A stretch of DNA of 13,955 nt from Candidatus Cloacimonadota bacterium (GTDB lineage Bacteria > Cloacimonadota > Cloacimonadia > Cloacimonadales > TCS61). Below are positions 6,213 through 12,510 of the stretch, piece by piece (positions within the stretch are counted from its first letter, which is position 1; every line of letters starts with the position of its first letter). Made by a program: the position numbers and the translations under genes. The notes under the pieces were generated by a model. It ran no database searches and was not told the DNA's origin. It saw nothing but the letters and a program-made list of their open reading frames with translations. The stretch covers positions 1-13,955 of the forward strand of contig JAGLWO010000534.1 of NCBI GenBank assembly GCA_023133395.1, in the 5' to 3' direction.

Positions 6213-7816
6213 CAGCTAATGATTGAATCGGTTTTTTCTATGAAATCAGCTAAACCGGGAGATTCGCTCTTGATATCTTCCAGAGTAGGATTCGTAATAA
6301 CCTTTTCCTTTTCAACTTTATGGAGAGTGAATTCTACTCGAATCTTTAGATTGAAATGGTTGGAGAAAATCTCTGAAATTATAGTTTTATTATCCTCTAA
6401 CATTTTATGAGACATGGAATTAGCAACAGTATTATGAACGATATTGTTAGAAACGTTTTCTAATTTACTTTTTTCAAAGTAATTTCCTACTATTGGTTTT
6501 TCCTTTTTTAGTTTCTGAATAATATTTTTTATATTTTCTTCAATGATCTGTACTGTTAGTTCTTCTATCTTTGGTTTTTCTTCTTGAACTTCTTTTTCCA
6601 GAATGGTTTTAGCTTCCTCTGTTTTGCTCTGTATATCTACTTCTGGTTGTGGGGAAGAAATTTTTTCAGGTTCTTCAGCTATTTGGGTTTCACCTTTATA
6701 GATTGTTTCCAATATTTTATCGAGTGATTGAAGTTCTGAAAGTTTTGTCAGTTTTACAAAAGACATTTCTGCAACAAGGATAGGACTATTGCTGCTTTTA
6801 ATATCTGTCTTGGTTTTTATTAGTAATGACATCAGGTAAAGCAGGTCATTTTCCTGAAATTTGCTCCCGATATCCATCATTGCCTTTTTATTTGCGTCCG
6901 ACATTACAGGGATATCAATTTCAACTTTTAAAAGTAGTATGTTCCTGATATAATCAAGTATTCCGTTTAAAAACTCCTGTATATCATTTCCCTTTTCCAG
7001 TATGTCGTGAAGAAGATGAATGATTTTTGAAGCATCTTTATCAACTATGCAATGCAATATTTGATTATATACGTCTGTATGAACTATTCCGAAGATTGAG
7101 AGCACATCATCCAGTGTGGTATGTTCCTTTCCATAGGCAAGAACCTGATCCATCAGGGATTGTGCGTCTCTCATGCTGCCATCAGCTTTCTTTGCGATCA
7201 TAAATAGAGCATCATCATCAATGGATATCTTTTCAATTTCACAGATAGATTTGAGTCTTTCAATAATAGCAGGAATTGGAATACGATTGAAATCAAAACG
7301 CTGACAGCGGGAAATAATCGTAGGTAGAACTTTATGAGGTTCTGTTGTAGCAAAGATAAATATAATACTTTCCGGTGGTTCTTCTAGTGTTTTAAGTAAA
7401 GCGTTAAAGGCATTCTTGGAAAGCATGTGAACTTCATCGATAATGTAAATTTTGTATCGGGAATTGGAAGGAGAATACATAAGTTCTCTCTGAAGGTCGC
7501 GGATATCTTCCACACCGGTATTGGAAGCTCCATCTATCTCGATAACATCCGCAGATATACCCTGAGTTATCTCTATACAGTTCTGACATTCGTTGCAGGG
7601 AGTGATAGTAGGACCATTATTCAGACAATTCAAACTTTTTGCATAAATTCGGGCTAATGAAGTTTTTCCTACTCCCCGGGGACCGGTAAATAGATATGCA
7701 TGTGCAGTTCTATCGAGTTCTATGGTGTTCTTAAGTATCTTGGTAATATGATCCTGAGCATAGATTTCTTCAAAAGTTTGAGGTCTATATTTCCGCGCTA
7801 AAACTAAATATGCCAT
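6212..7816 (-). CDS. dnaX: DNA polymerase III subunit gamma/tau
   Basis: This 534-residue AAA+ ATPase is the motor of the clamp loader that puts the beta clamp on DNA at the replication fork. The Walker A motif is GPRGVGKT (45-52). The zinc module has C64, C74, C77 and C80. Walker B is YIIDEVHML (124-132), sensor 1 lies in ATTEP (156-160) and the arginine-finger SRC motif is residues 169-171. The helical and collar domains follow to about residue 360. The last 170 residues are a Glu/Lys-rich linker and a short C-terminal domain, as in tau. The length is ordinary for a full tau-type product. The start ATG has AGAGG five bases upstream. The gene heads a tight operon with the glycosyltransferase, methyltransferase and udk. 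A slippery heptamer at codons 436-438 could also yield a shorter gamma-like protein. Confidence 0.95.
   Translation of the reverse strand: MAYLVLARKYRPQTFEEIYAQDHITKILKNTIELDRTAHAYLFTGPRGVGKTSLARIYAKSLNCLNNGPTITPCNECQNCIEITQGISADVIEIDGASNTGVEDIRDLQRELMYSPSNSRYKIYIIDEVHMLSKNAFNALLKTLEEPPESIIFIFATTEPHKVLPTIISRCQRFDFNRIPIPAIIERLKSICEIEKISIDDDALFMIAKKADGSMRDAQSLMDQVLAYGKEHTTLDDVLSIFGIVHTDVYNQILHCIVDKDASKIIHLLHDILEKGNDIQEFLNGILDYIRNILLLKVEIDIPVMSDANKKAMMDIGSKFQENDLLYLMSLLIKTKTDIKSSNSPILVAEMSFVKLTKLSELQSLDKILETIYKGETQIAEEPEKISSPQPEVDIQSKTEEAKTILEKEVQEEKPKIEELTVQIIEENIKNIIQKLKKEKPIVGNYFEKSKLENVSNNIVHNTVANSMSHKMLEDNKTIISEIFSNHFNLKIRVEFTLHKVEKEKVITNPTLEDIKSESPGLADFIEKTDSIIS
6503..6509 (-). promoter_or_regulatory. 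Candidate -1 frameshift heptamer (A AAA AAG) in dnaX
   Basis: In the dnaX reading frame codons 436-438 are CTA AAA AAG, which contains A AAA AAG in the same phase as the E. coli dnaX slip site. A -1 shift would add nine residues (GKTNSRKLL) and stop at TGA 6474-6476, giving a product of about 447 residues that lacks the C-terminal domain. A small 7-bp hairpin with a GAAA loop lies at 6465-6482, about 20 nt downstream. That is farther than the usual 5-9 nt, and no internal Shine-Dalgarno stimulator is evident. Confidence 0.4.
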
Positions 7817-7913
7817 TAAATCCTCTCAGGTTTTTATTGAGACATTTCAAATAAGAAATTTCCTGCAGAGTCATATTTTGTCAATCATAAAAAAATATAA
7901 CTAAACTTTACTA

Positions 7914-7928
7914 ATTTCACTGTGAAAT
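7914..7928. promoter_or_regulatory. Perfect 15-bp palindrome between dnaX and tRNA-Leu
   Basis: ATTTCAC-T-GTGAAAT has 7-bp perfect arms around one central base. It lies in the 163-bp divergent gap, 98 bp upstream of the dnaX start and 51 bp upstream of the tRNA. It could be an operator for either side. A TTGACT hexamer at 7943-7948 may be the tRNA -35 box, but I see no convincing -10 box. The protein that might bind is unknown. Confidence 0.3.
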
Positions 7929-7979
7929 CAGGCACTTTTTACTTGACTCGAGATGTGATGATTTTTTTCTCGCTTTGTT

Positions 7980-8067
7980 GCAGAAGTGGTGGAATTGGTA
8001 GACACGCCAGGTTCAGGGTCTGGTGGGCATTATGCCTGTAGGGGTTCGAGTCCCCTCTTCTGCACCA
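7980..8067 (+). tRNA. tRNA-Leu (anticodon CAG)
   Basis: The 88-nt gene, with encoded CCA, folds as a class II tRNA. The acceptor stem GCAGAAG pairs with CTTCTGC (8057-8063), discriminator A8064, CCA 8065-8067. The anticodon stem is CCAGG/TCTGG around the loop TTCAGGG, so the anticodon is CAG at 8014-8016, reading CUG leucine codons. U33 and G37 are as expected for this isoacceptor. The long variable arm is GGGCA-TTA-TGCCT. The T arm is AGGGG-TTCGAGT-CCCCT. A T6 run follows directly and probably ends transcription. The 3' end is duplicated 201 bp downstream. Confidence 0.96.
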
Positions 8068-8076
8068 GTTTTTTAT
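8051..8076 (+). repeat. Direct repeat, copy 1: tRNA-Leu 3' end plus T-run
   Basis: This 26-bp stretch covers the tRNA 3' T-stem strand, acceptor strand, CCA and following T-run. It recurs at 8252-8277 with 25 of 26 identical bases (the first 17, TCCCCTCTTCTGCACCA, identical). A repeat of a tRNA 3' end is the usual look of an attachment-site core of tRNA-targeting elements, or of a decayed tandem tRNA copy. Confidence 0.75.
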
Positions 8077-8251
8077 ACATTCAAACTATTACAGAAATAA
8101 GGACGGATTTATTATTAAATTTTTCGGGGACGAGAACCCCCTTCTTCTTGCTGATTTCGACCACGAGATGGGAATCGATTTCGATAGGAGCGAGAAATTG
8201 GCATCGAAGTAGCGCTGACAGAGAGGAAACTGTGTTTCTTCGGTTCAGCAA
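8077..8251. other. Unexplained hairpin-rich segment between the two tRNA-Leu 3'-end repeats
   Basis: The first 45 bases are AT-rich. From about 8125 to 8250 the GC content rises and inverted repeats cluster. GGGG-ACGAGAA-CCCC at 8126-8140 looks like a T arm and is followed by CTTCTTCTTGC, similar to the tRNA acceptor strand. ATTTCGAT pairs with ATCGAAGT around a 17-nt loop near 8178-8210. GCTGA (8214-8218) pairs with TCAGC (8245-8249) and encloses AGGAAAC-TGT-GTTTCTT. The reading frames here are short and overlap the tRNA, so I do not call a gene. It may be a small repeat element, a structured RNA or a degenerate tRNA copy. Confidence 0.5.
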
Positions 8252-8277
8252 TCCCCTCTTCTGCACCATTTTTTTAT
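8252..8277 (+). repeat. Direct repeat, copy 2: orphan tRNA-Leu 3' end plus T-run
   Basis: This is the second copy of the 26-bp tRNA-Leu 3' end, 201 bp after the first, with one difference (T8269 for G8068). The bases just before it (GGTTCAGCAATCCCC) also resemble the tRNA T arm GGTTCGAGTCCCC with two extra bases. No full tRNA can be folded here. Confidence 0.75.
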
Positions 8278-8315
8278 CTTATTTTTAATTACCTGTTATT
8301 TTATAAATTTTATTT

Positions 8316-8879
8316 TCATCCTAATAAAAGATGTTCGATCAGTATCTTTAGACCAATTCCTATCAATATAATACCACCAATAATTTCAATCTTATTTTCA
8401 AAAAATGAACCTGTTCTTTCACCAATATAAACACCAGCAAAAGAGAGCAGGAAGGTAATTACTCCAATTATTATTACAGGTTCAATTATCGTTACATTTA
8501 GAAAGGAAAAACTGAGTCCCACTGCCAGAGCATCGATGCTGGTAGCAATTGCCAATATAAACAGGATCATCAGGTTGCGGGGGTCGGTTTTCTTTTCTGC
8601 TTCTTTCAGAAAAGTCGATTCATAGATCATCTTACCACCGATGAATGCCAGCAGTCCAAATGCAACCCAGTGATCAAAAGCAGCAATGTAGGAACTGAAA
8701 CTGTTTCCTGCCAGCCAACCCAGAAGAGGCATAAGTGCCTGAAATCCACCAAAGAAAAATGCCACCCGAAAAGCATAACGTAATCGAACTTTTTTTAGTG
8801 TAACTCCGCTGGCAATGGATACAGCAAAGGCATCCATGGCTAATCCCAGTGCGATAAAAACAATCGTGATTAAATCCAT
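8316..8879 (-). CDS. mntP: Manganese efflux pump MntP
   Basis: This 187-residue inner-membrane protein has six predicted helices in two repeated halves, the MntP (YebN/DUF204) layout, and exports Mn2+ to prevent manganese toxicity. The two halves carry the paired family motifs: GLAMDAFAVSIASG (12-25) and ATSIDALAVGLSF (111-123), each with the conserved Asp in the membrane. The length is that of the family (about 185-190). The start ATG has GGAG five bases upstream. The gene stands alone, divergent from the NACHT-LRR gene. The upstream region is AT-rich and shows no yybP-ykoY manganese riboswitch core that I can find. A palindrome at 8973-8988 could be its operator or that of the opposite gene. 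Confidence 0.93.
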   Translation of the reverse strand: MDLITIVFIALGLAMDAFAVSIASGVTLKKVRLRYAFRVAFFFGGFQALMPLLGWLAGNSFSSYIAAFDHWVAFGLLAFIGGKMIYESTFLKEAEKKTDPRNLMILFILAIATSIDALAVGLSFSFLNVTIIEPVIIIGVITFLLSFAGVYIGERTGSFFENKIEIIGGIILIGIGLKILIEHLLLG

Positions 8880-8966
8880 CTAATCTCCAAGAACAAAACT
8901 GAAAATCCAAAATAAATAGTAAATGAATTTATTTGAAATGAATTTTAAAAATTTACGTTTGATATT

Positions 8967-8994
8967 TTGACTTGACGATTAATTGTCATAGTTT
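8967..8994 (+). promoter_or_regulatory. Candidate promoter of the NACHT-LRR gene
   Basis: TTGACT (8967-8972) and a poor TAGTTT (8989-8994) are separated by 16 bp, about 45 bp before the ATG at 9039. The -35 box is good, the -10 box weak. The spacer is filled by the palindrome at 8973-8988. Confidence 0.28.
8973..8988. promoter_or_regulatory. 16-bp near-perfect palindrome, candidate operator
   Basis: TGACGATTAATTGTCA is symmetric except for one base pair (TGAC-N-ATTAAT-N-GTCA). It lies 94 bp from the mntP start and 51 bp from the NACHT-LRR start. Its position in the presumed promoter spacer of the NACHT-LRR gene would suit a repressor. It does not match a Fur or MntR box that I know, so the regulator is unknown. 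Confidence 0.35.
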
Positions 8995-9038
8995 CAATTT
9001 CACAATAGGTTTAGAAATTAGGAACAAAGGTATTAAGC

Positions 9039-12000
9039 ATGAAAGAATCAGTAATTATTGAAATAGCAAAATTAATGATTAACATCTCTTTAAAAAAGAT
9101 GACAAAGAATCAAAAGGTCTTAACTATTCTGAACAAGGTAAACAAATTAGTATTAGCAAAAGATGATTTCGAAACGATATACATTCATACTTTAGTAGAG
9201 TACGGTGTAGATAAACCTGACAAGGATTTAGTAAAATTCTTTTCCTCTTCAAATATCACAGAGGCAATTAAACAAGAGAAACACTCAAAAGATAAGATTG
9301 AATTTGAAGAAATCTGTAAACTAGTATTTGATGATTTTCAGGGATTAGAAAGCTTTCATAAGTTCGCTTCCCTCGCTGATGAAATCGATGAATTCATTTC
9401 TACATATGATGCAATGGTTGAAACTTGTGCTAAACCGTTTTTATTGAAAATGTATAACCAGCAGAAAGAAGATTCATTTAAACAAACTTTCGAATTTCAA
9501 TCCGAAAAATACTTAAGACACCTGATCAAAGAATTTAATAAAGAATTCCCGAAAAACAAATACATCGAACAAAAGGGTGAAATTCGTGAAATAGTGATCA
9601 ATTTTTCAAAAAGACAACCAATTGGAAAGATGAACAAAAAAACTAAGTTATCTAAAAGAAAACGTATATCAGTGAAAAGAACAGGCTCTAATTTAAATAT
9701 AATGGATTTTAAAGATGTAATTGTATCACCTTTAAAACCCATAGATAAATTCATAAACGATTGGATAAATGATGATTCTCAAAATTTCCTGGTAATTATG
9801 GGAGAATACGGAACGGGAAAAACAACTTTATGTAAGCATATTACCAAGGAGCTGGTAGATTCTTATTTTGATAAGAAAACAAAAATAATAAATGATAAAC
9901 ATAGAAGAAAAGTGATTCTGTTTAATCTGCGTAACTTTAAATCAGAAGATGTGGAAAAATATATTATTGCCGAATTGAATGAGAACGGGATAAAAGATTT
10001 TAGTACACCTGATCTTTTTAGCAGGATTGAAAATAACGAATTGATTTTTATTTTTGATGGCTTCGATGAAATGACCCAAAGGATAGATACTGAAGAAAAG
10101 AAAGCAAATTTTCTCCAAATAGAAAAACTGATCAAAGAACGAAAGAACAGCAAAGTTATCCTTACAAGCAGGGAAGAATACTTTACATTTGATGAAGAAT
10201 TAAACGAAGTATTTAGAAACAATGAAAATGATAATTACAAAATTATATATCTGAATCTTTTTGATGATGAACAAATAAAAGCATATCTTAAAACTCATAC
10301 AACAAATGCACAATTTTATTTAGATAAAATACAAGAGATCTATGATCTTAGTGATCTAGCACCAAGACCGGTTCTTTTGGATTTTATTGTAAAATATCTC
10401 CCAAAATTGATTGAAGAAAAAGGAGAAGATATAATAATTAATGCTTCTGACCTTTACCGAACAGGAATAAAAACGGAGTTAGAAAAAAAATCACGAGAAG
10501 TTTCTTTTTTAAATAAAAAGTTACCAACTCAGAAACGACTCTTGCTTTTACAAAAACTTTCCGTTTGGATGTACGAAAACGATACTTTAATCATAGATAC
10601 AAGAATAATAAAAGAAACATTGAATCTGAAGAAATTCTTTGATGTTAAAGAAGATTATGAATTATTAAAATACTTGAATATGTTTCTCAATTTTACTTTC
10701 TTAACGAAAGAATCGGATTATACATTCAGAATTTCACACAGATCATTTAGGGATTATCTGACTGCAACCGAACTTGTGAAAGAAATTAATTCTGGAAAAA
10801 TAAATGTTTTTTCAAAACATCAAACCAGTGCTGAAATAAATCATTTTATCTCTGAAATGAAACCGGATAGGAATAAATTATTGAAAATTGTACAAGAAGA
10901 AAAAGACATTACCGAAGAAAACAAATGGCAAAAAAGCAATGCGATTAATTTAATACTTAAAATTGATAATCCGAAATATGATTTAAGTTTAGATTTCAAT
11001 TTTAAGCACATCCTTGTTTCCTATAATCATTTAACTAATATTTCGATTTTGAAGGAAGTGCATAATTTAATTGAATTTGGGTTGGATAACTGTTTAGTTA
11101 AAAGTATTGAGCCATTAGCAGGCATGAAAAAATTGAGTCATTTGTATTTGAATGATAATCAAATCGGCAATATAGAACCTTTGAAATCTTTGAATAAACT
11201 TTCTCATCTAAAATTGCATAGAAATCAAATTAAAGATATTGGACCATTGAAAGAACTGAAAAGCTTAATTAGTTTATATTTAGGAAGTAATAATATCAAT
11301 GATATTAGCGCATTACAAGCATTGAAGCAACTAACTGAATTAAGTCTTAATGATAATCAAATCAGCAATATAGAATCTTTGAAATCTTTGAATAAACTTT
11401 CTCATCTTAAATTGCATGGAAATCAAATTAAAGATATTAGATCATTGAAAGAACTGAAAAGCTTAACCAGTTTATATTTAGAAAGTAACAATATCAATGA
11501 TATTAGCACATTACAAGAATTGAAGCAATTAACTGAATTAAGTTTAAGTGATAATCAAATTAGCAATATCACATCATTACAGGAATTGAAAAAATTAAAA
11601 AAATTAAATTTAAGTAATAATAAAATCAATAATATAGAATCATTACAAAATTTGCATCACCTAGTTGAATTGAAACTAAGTGATAATGAAATCGAAGATG
11701 TTATATATCTGAGCGAATTAACACAATTGCATATGTTAAGTTTAAATAAAAATAAAATCAGTAATATAAAGCCCTTGTGGAAATTTAAAAAACTAAATTA
11801 CTTAGATTTGGAAAATAATATGATTAATGATATAACGATATTAGCTGGTTTTGAGTACTTGACAGAATTAATCTTACCTGATAATTACATCACTAATATT
11901 GAACCATTAAAAGATATAGAGAATCTTGAATACTTAGATTTAAACAACAATCAAATCAAGAATGTAGAATCTTTAATAAATTCAAATGAACTTGAGTATT

Positions 12001-12236
12001 TAGTATTAAAAAACAATTTAATACAAGATATTCAACCATTGAAAGAATTGAATAATTTGAGAACTTTAGATTTAAGACATAATCAAATCAGTGATATTGA
12101 ACCTTTGAAAGAATTGAAGAATTTATTGGATTTATTTTTATTTGGTAATCCTCTGGATAAATCCCAAATTGAAGAACTGGAGGAAGCTTTACCTGATACC
12201 TATGTTATTTTTGATTTAGATCCTCAAAATCCATAA
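9039..12236 (+). CDS. NACHT-LRR STAND protein (bacterial NLR-like), candidate phage-defence sensor
   Basis: This 1065-residue protein has four parts. Residues 1-230 are mostly helical and charged with no recognised motif, ending in a basic linker (198-214). Residues 231-450 are a NACHT ATPase: Walker A GEYGTGKTT (255-263), Walker B with the NACHT-type acidic cluster FIFDGFDEM (337-345), and sensor ILTSREEYF (374-382). Residues 440-640 form the helical/winged-helix part, with the NACHT-associated RISHRSFRDYL (564-574). Residues 656-1051 are 18 back-to-back 22-residue leucine-rich repeat units on the pattern LxxLxLxxNxIxxIxxLxxL, the last acting as a cap. The family binds ATP, oligomerises on sensing a trigger and activates an effector, and several bacterial NACHT proteins defend against phages. 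A defence role here is inferred. No TIR, nuclease or membrane segment is visible, so the effector, if any, must be the N-terminal domain. The start has AAAGG eight bases upstream. The gene is alone on its strand. Confidence 0.85.
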   Translation: MKESVIIEIAKLMINISLKKMTKNQKVLTILNKVNKLVLAKDDFETIYIHTLVEYGVDKPDKDLVKFFSSSNITEAIKQEKHSKDKIEFEEICKLVFDDFQGLESFHKFASLADEIDEFISTYDAMVETCAKPFLLKMYNQQKEDSFKQTFEFQSEKYLRHLIKEFNKEFPKNKYIEQKGEIREIVINFSKRQPIGKMNKKTKLSKRKRISVKRTGSNLNIMDFKDVIVSPLKPIDKFINDWINDDSQNFLVIMGEYGTGKTTLCKHITKELVDSYFDKKTKIINDKHRRKVILFNLRNFKSEDVEKYIIAELNENGIKDFSTPDLFSRIENNELIFIFDGFDEMTQRIDTEEKKANFLQIEKLIKERKNSKVILTSREEYFTFDEELNEVFRNNENDNYKIIYLNLFDDEQIKAYLKTHTTNAQFYLDKIQEIYDLSDLAPRPVLLDFIVKYLPKLIEEKGEDIIINASDLYRTGIKTELEKKSREVSFLNKKLPTQKRLLLLQKLSVWMYENDTLIIDTRIIKETLNLKKFFDVKEDYELLKYLNMFLNFTFLTKESDYTFRISHRSFRDYLTATELVKEINSGKINVFSKHQTSAEINHFISEMKPDRNKLLKIVQEEKDITEENKWQKSNAINLILKIDNPKYDLSLDFNFKHILVSYNHLTNISILKEVHNLIEFGLDNCLVKSIEPLAGMKKLSHLYLNDNQIGNIEPLKSLNKLSHLKLHRNQIKDIGPLKELKSLISLYLGSNNINDISALQALKQLTELSLNDNQISNIESLKSLNKLSHLKLHGNQIKDIRSLKELKSLTSLYLESNNINDISTLQELKQLTELSLSDNQISNITSLQELKKLKKLNLSNNKINNIESLQNLHHLVELKLSDNEIEDVIYLSELTQLHMLSLNKNKISNIKPLWKFKKLNYLDLENNMINDITILAGFEYLTELILPDNYITNIEPLKDIENLEYLDLNNNQIKNVESLINSNELEYLVLKNNLIQDIQPLKELNNLRTLDLRHNQISDIEPLKELKNLLDLFLFGNPLDKSQIEELEEALPDTYVIFDLDPQNP
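11151..11546 (+). repeat. 198-bp tandem duplication inside the LRR region
   Basis: Bases 11151-11348 and 11349-11546 align without gaps with about 15 differences counted by eye, roughly 92% identity. Each copy encodes 66 residues, exactly three 22-residue repeats (705-770 and 771-836). Other repeats of the gene are much less alike at DNA level, so this is a recent in-frame expansion. Confidence 0.9.
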
Positions 12237-12268
12237 TATTATCATGCCCATTATTCACATACTAGAAT

Positions 12269-12295
12269 AAAAAAGGACAGCACGAAGTACTGTCC
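12269..12295 (-). terminator. Intrinsic terminator, leuS direction
   Basis: On the minus strand GGACAGTAC, a TTC loop and GTGCTGTCC form a 9-bp stem with one U-G pair, followed at once by TTTTTT. This is a classical intrinsic terminator for transcripts arriving from leuS. In the plus direction the same hairpin is followed only by a broken T-rich stretch, so it may also help end the NACHT-LRR transcript. Confidence 0.75.
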
Positions 12296-12321
12296 ATACA
12301 TTTTATCTTTTCTGCGTTCTC

Positions 12322-12358
12322 GACTCATCTGACCACTCACGAGTGGTTCAGACGAGTC
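12322..12358. repeat. Long palindromic hairpin element
   Basis: The outer arms GACTC/GAGTC, the middle arms TCTGA/TCAGA and the inner arms CCACT/AGTGG pair around a CACG loop, giving about 15 bp of stem with one mismatch and one bulge. No T-run follows on either strand, so it is not an intrinsic terminator. On the minus strand it runs into CGAGAACGCAGAAAAG, like the tail of the hairpin at 1270-1291. It is probably a REP-like dispersed element. Confidence 0.6.
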
Positions 12359-12407
12359 AAGTCCACAGTTTGTAAGAATTCTTGTGTAGGTTAAATGTTA
12401 ACAAAAA

Positions 12408-12428
12408 GGGTTATTCACGAATCGACCC
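12408..12428. repeat. Bulged palindrome around ATTCACGAAT
   Basis: GGGTT-ATTC-AC-GAAT-C-GACCC pairs along nearly its whole length with one T-G pair and one bulged C. It may belong to the same class of dispersed palindromes as its neighbours. Function is unknown. Confidence 0.4.
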
Positions 12429-12448
12429 TACATATAATTTACCTTTGT

Positions 12449-12510
12449 ATCCTCTGCCCGCCTTGGCGTAGCTTTAGCGAAGACAGGTGTCTCAGTGGCT
12501 CTGTGGCAAA
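12449..12510. repeat. GC-richer repeat-like stretch next to the leuS stop codon
   Basis: The stretch contains CGCC-TT-GGCG (12459-12468), the inverted repeat GCTTTAGC, and CAGTGGCTCTGTGGC right before the leuS stop. On the leuS strand the last part reads GCCACAGAGCCACTGAGAC, like a type of low-complexity intergenic repeat I recall from environmental genomes. The composition differs from the AT-rich surroundings. The family assignment is from memory and unverified. Confidence 0.35.

Larger units (their letters stand above)
12237..12510. other. Convergent intergenic region, 274 bp, dense with palindromes
   Basis: This region separates the ends of the NACHT-LRR gene and leuS. No gene is seen. 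It contains the leuS terminator (12269-12295), a long hairpin (12322-12358), a bulged palindrome (12408-12428) and a GC-richer repeat-like stretch (12449-12510), each listed separately. Confidence 0.6.

Noticed and set aside
7986..8288. Open frames on both strands across the tRNA-Leu repeat region (plus 7986-8288, minus 8081-8269)
   Set aside because: They overlap the tRNA or its repeated 3' end, lack ribosome sites and show no domain; explained by the repeat segment.
8674..8910. Second minus-strand frame overlapping the 5' half of mntP
   Set aside because: Shifted frame of the well-supported mntP gene with a Cys/Trp-rich translation and no ribosome site.
8880..9038. yybP-ykoY manganese riboswitch upstream of mntP
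   Set aside because: The leader is AT-rich and I find no conserved paired GC-rich core; only a palindrome is visible.
8051..12510. A large tRNA-integrated island spanning mntP and the NACHT-LRR gene
   Set aside because: No third copy of the tRNA 3' end is seen up to leuS and no integrase is present; the repeat pair bounds only 201 bp.
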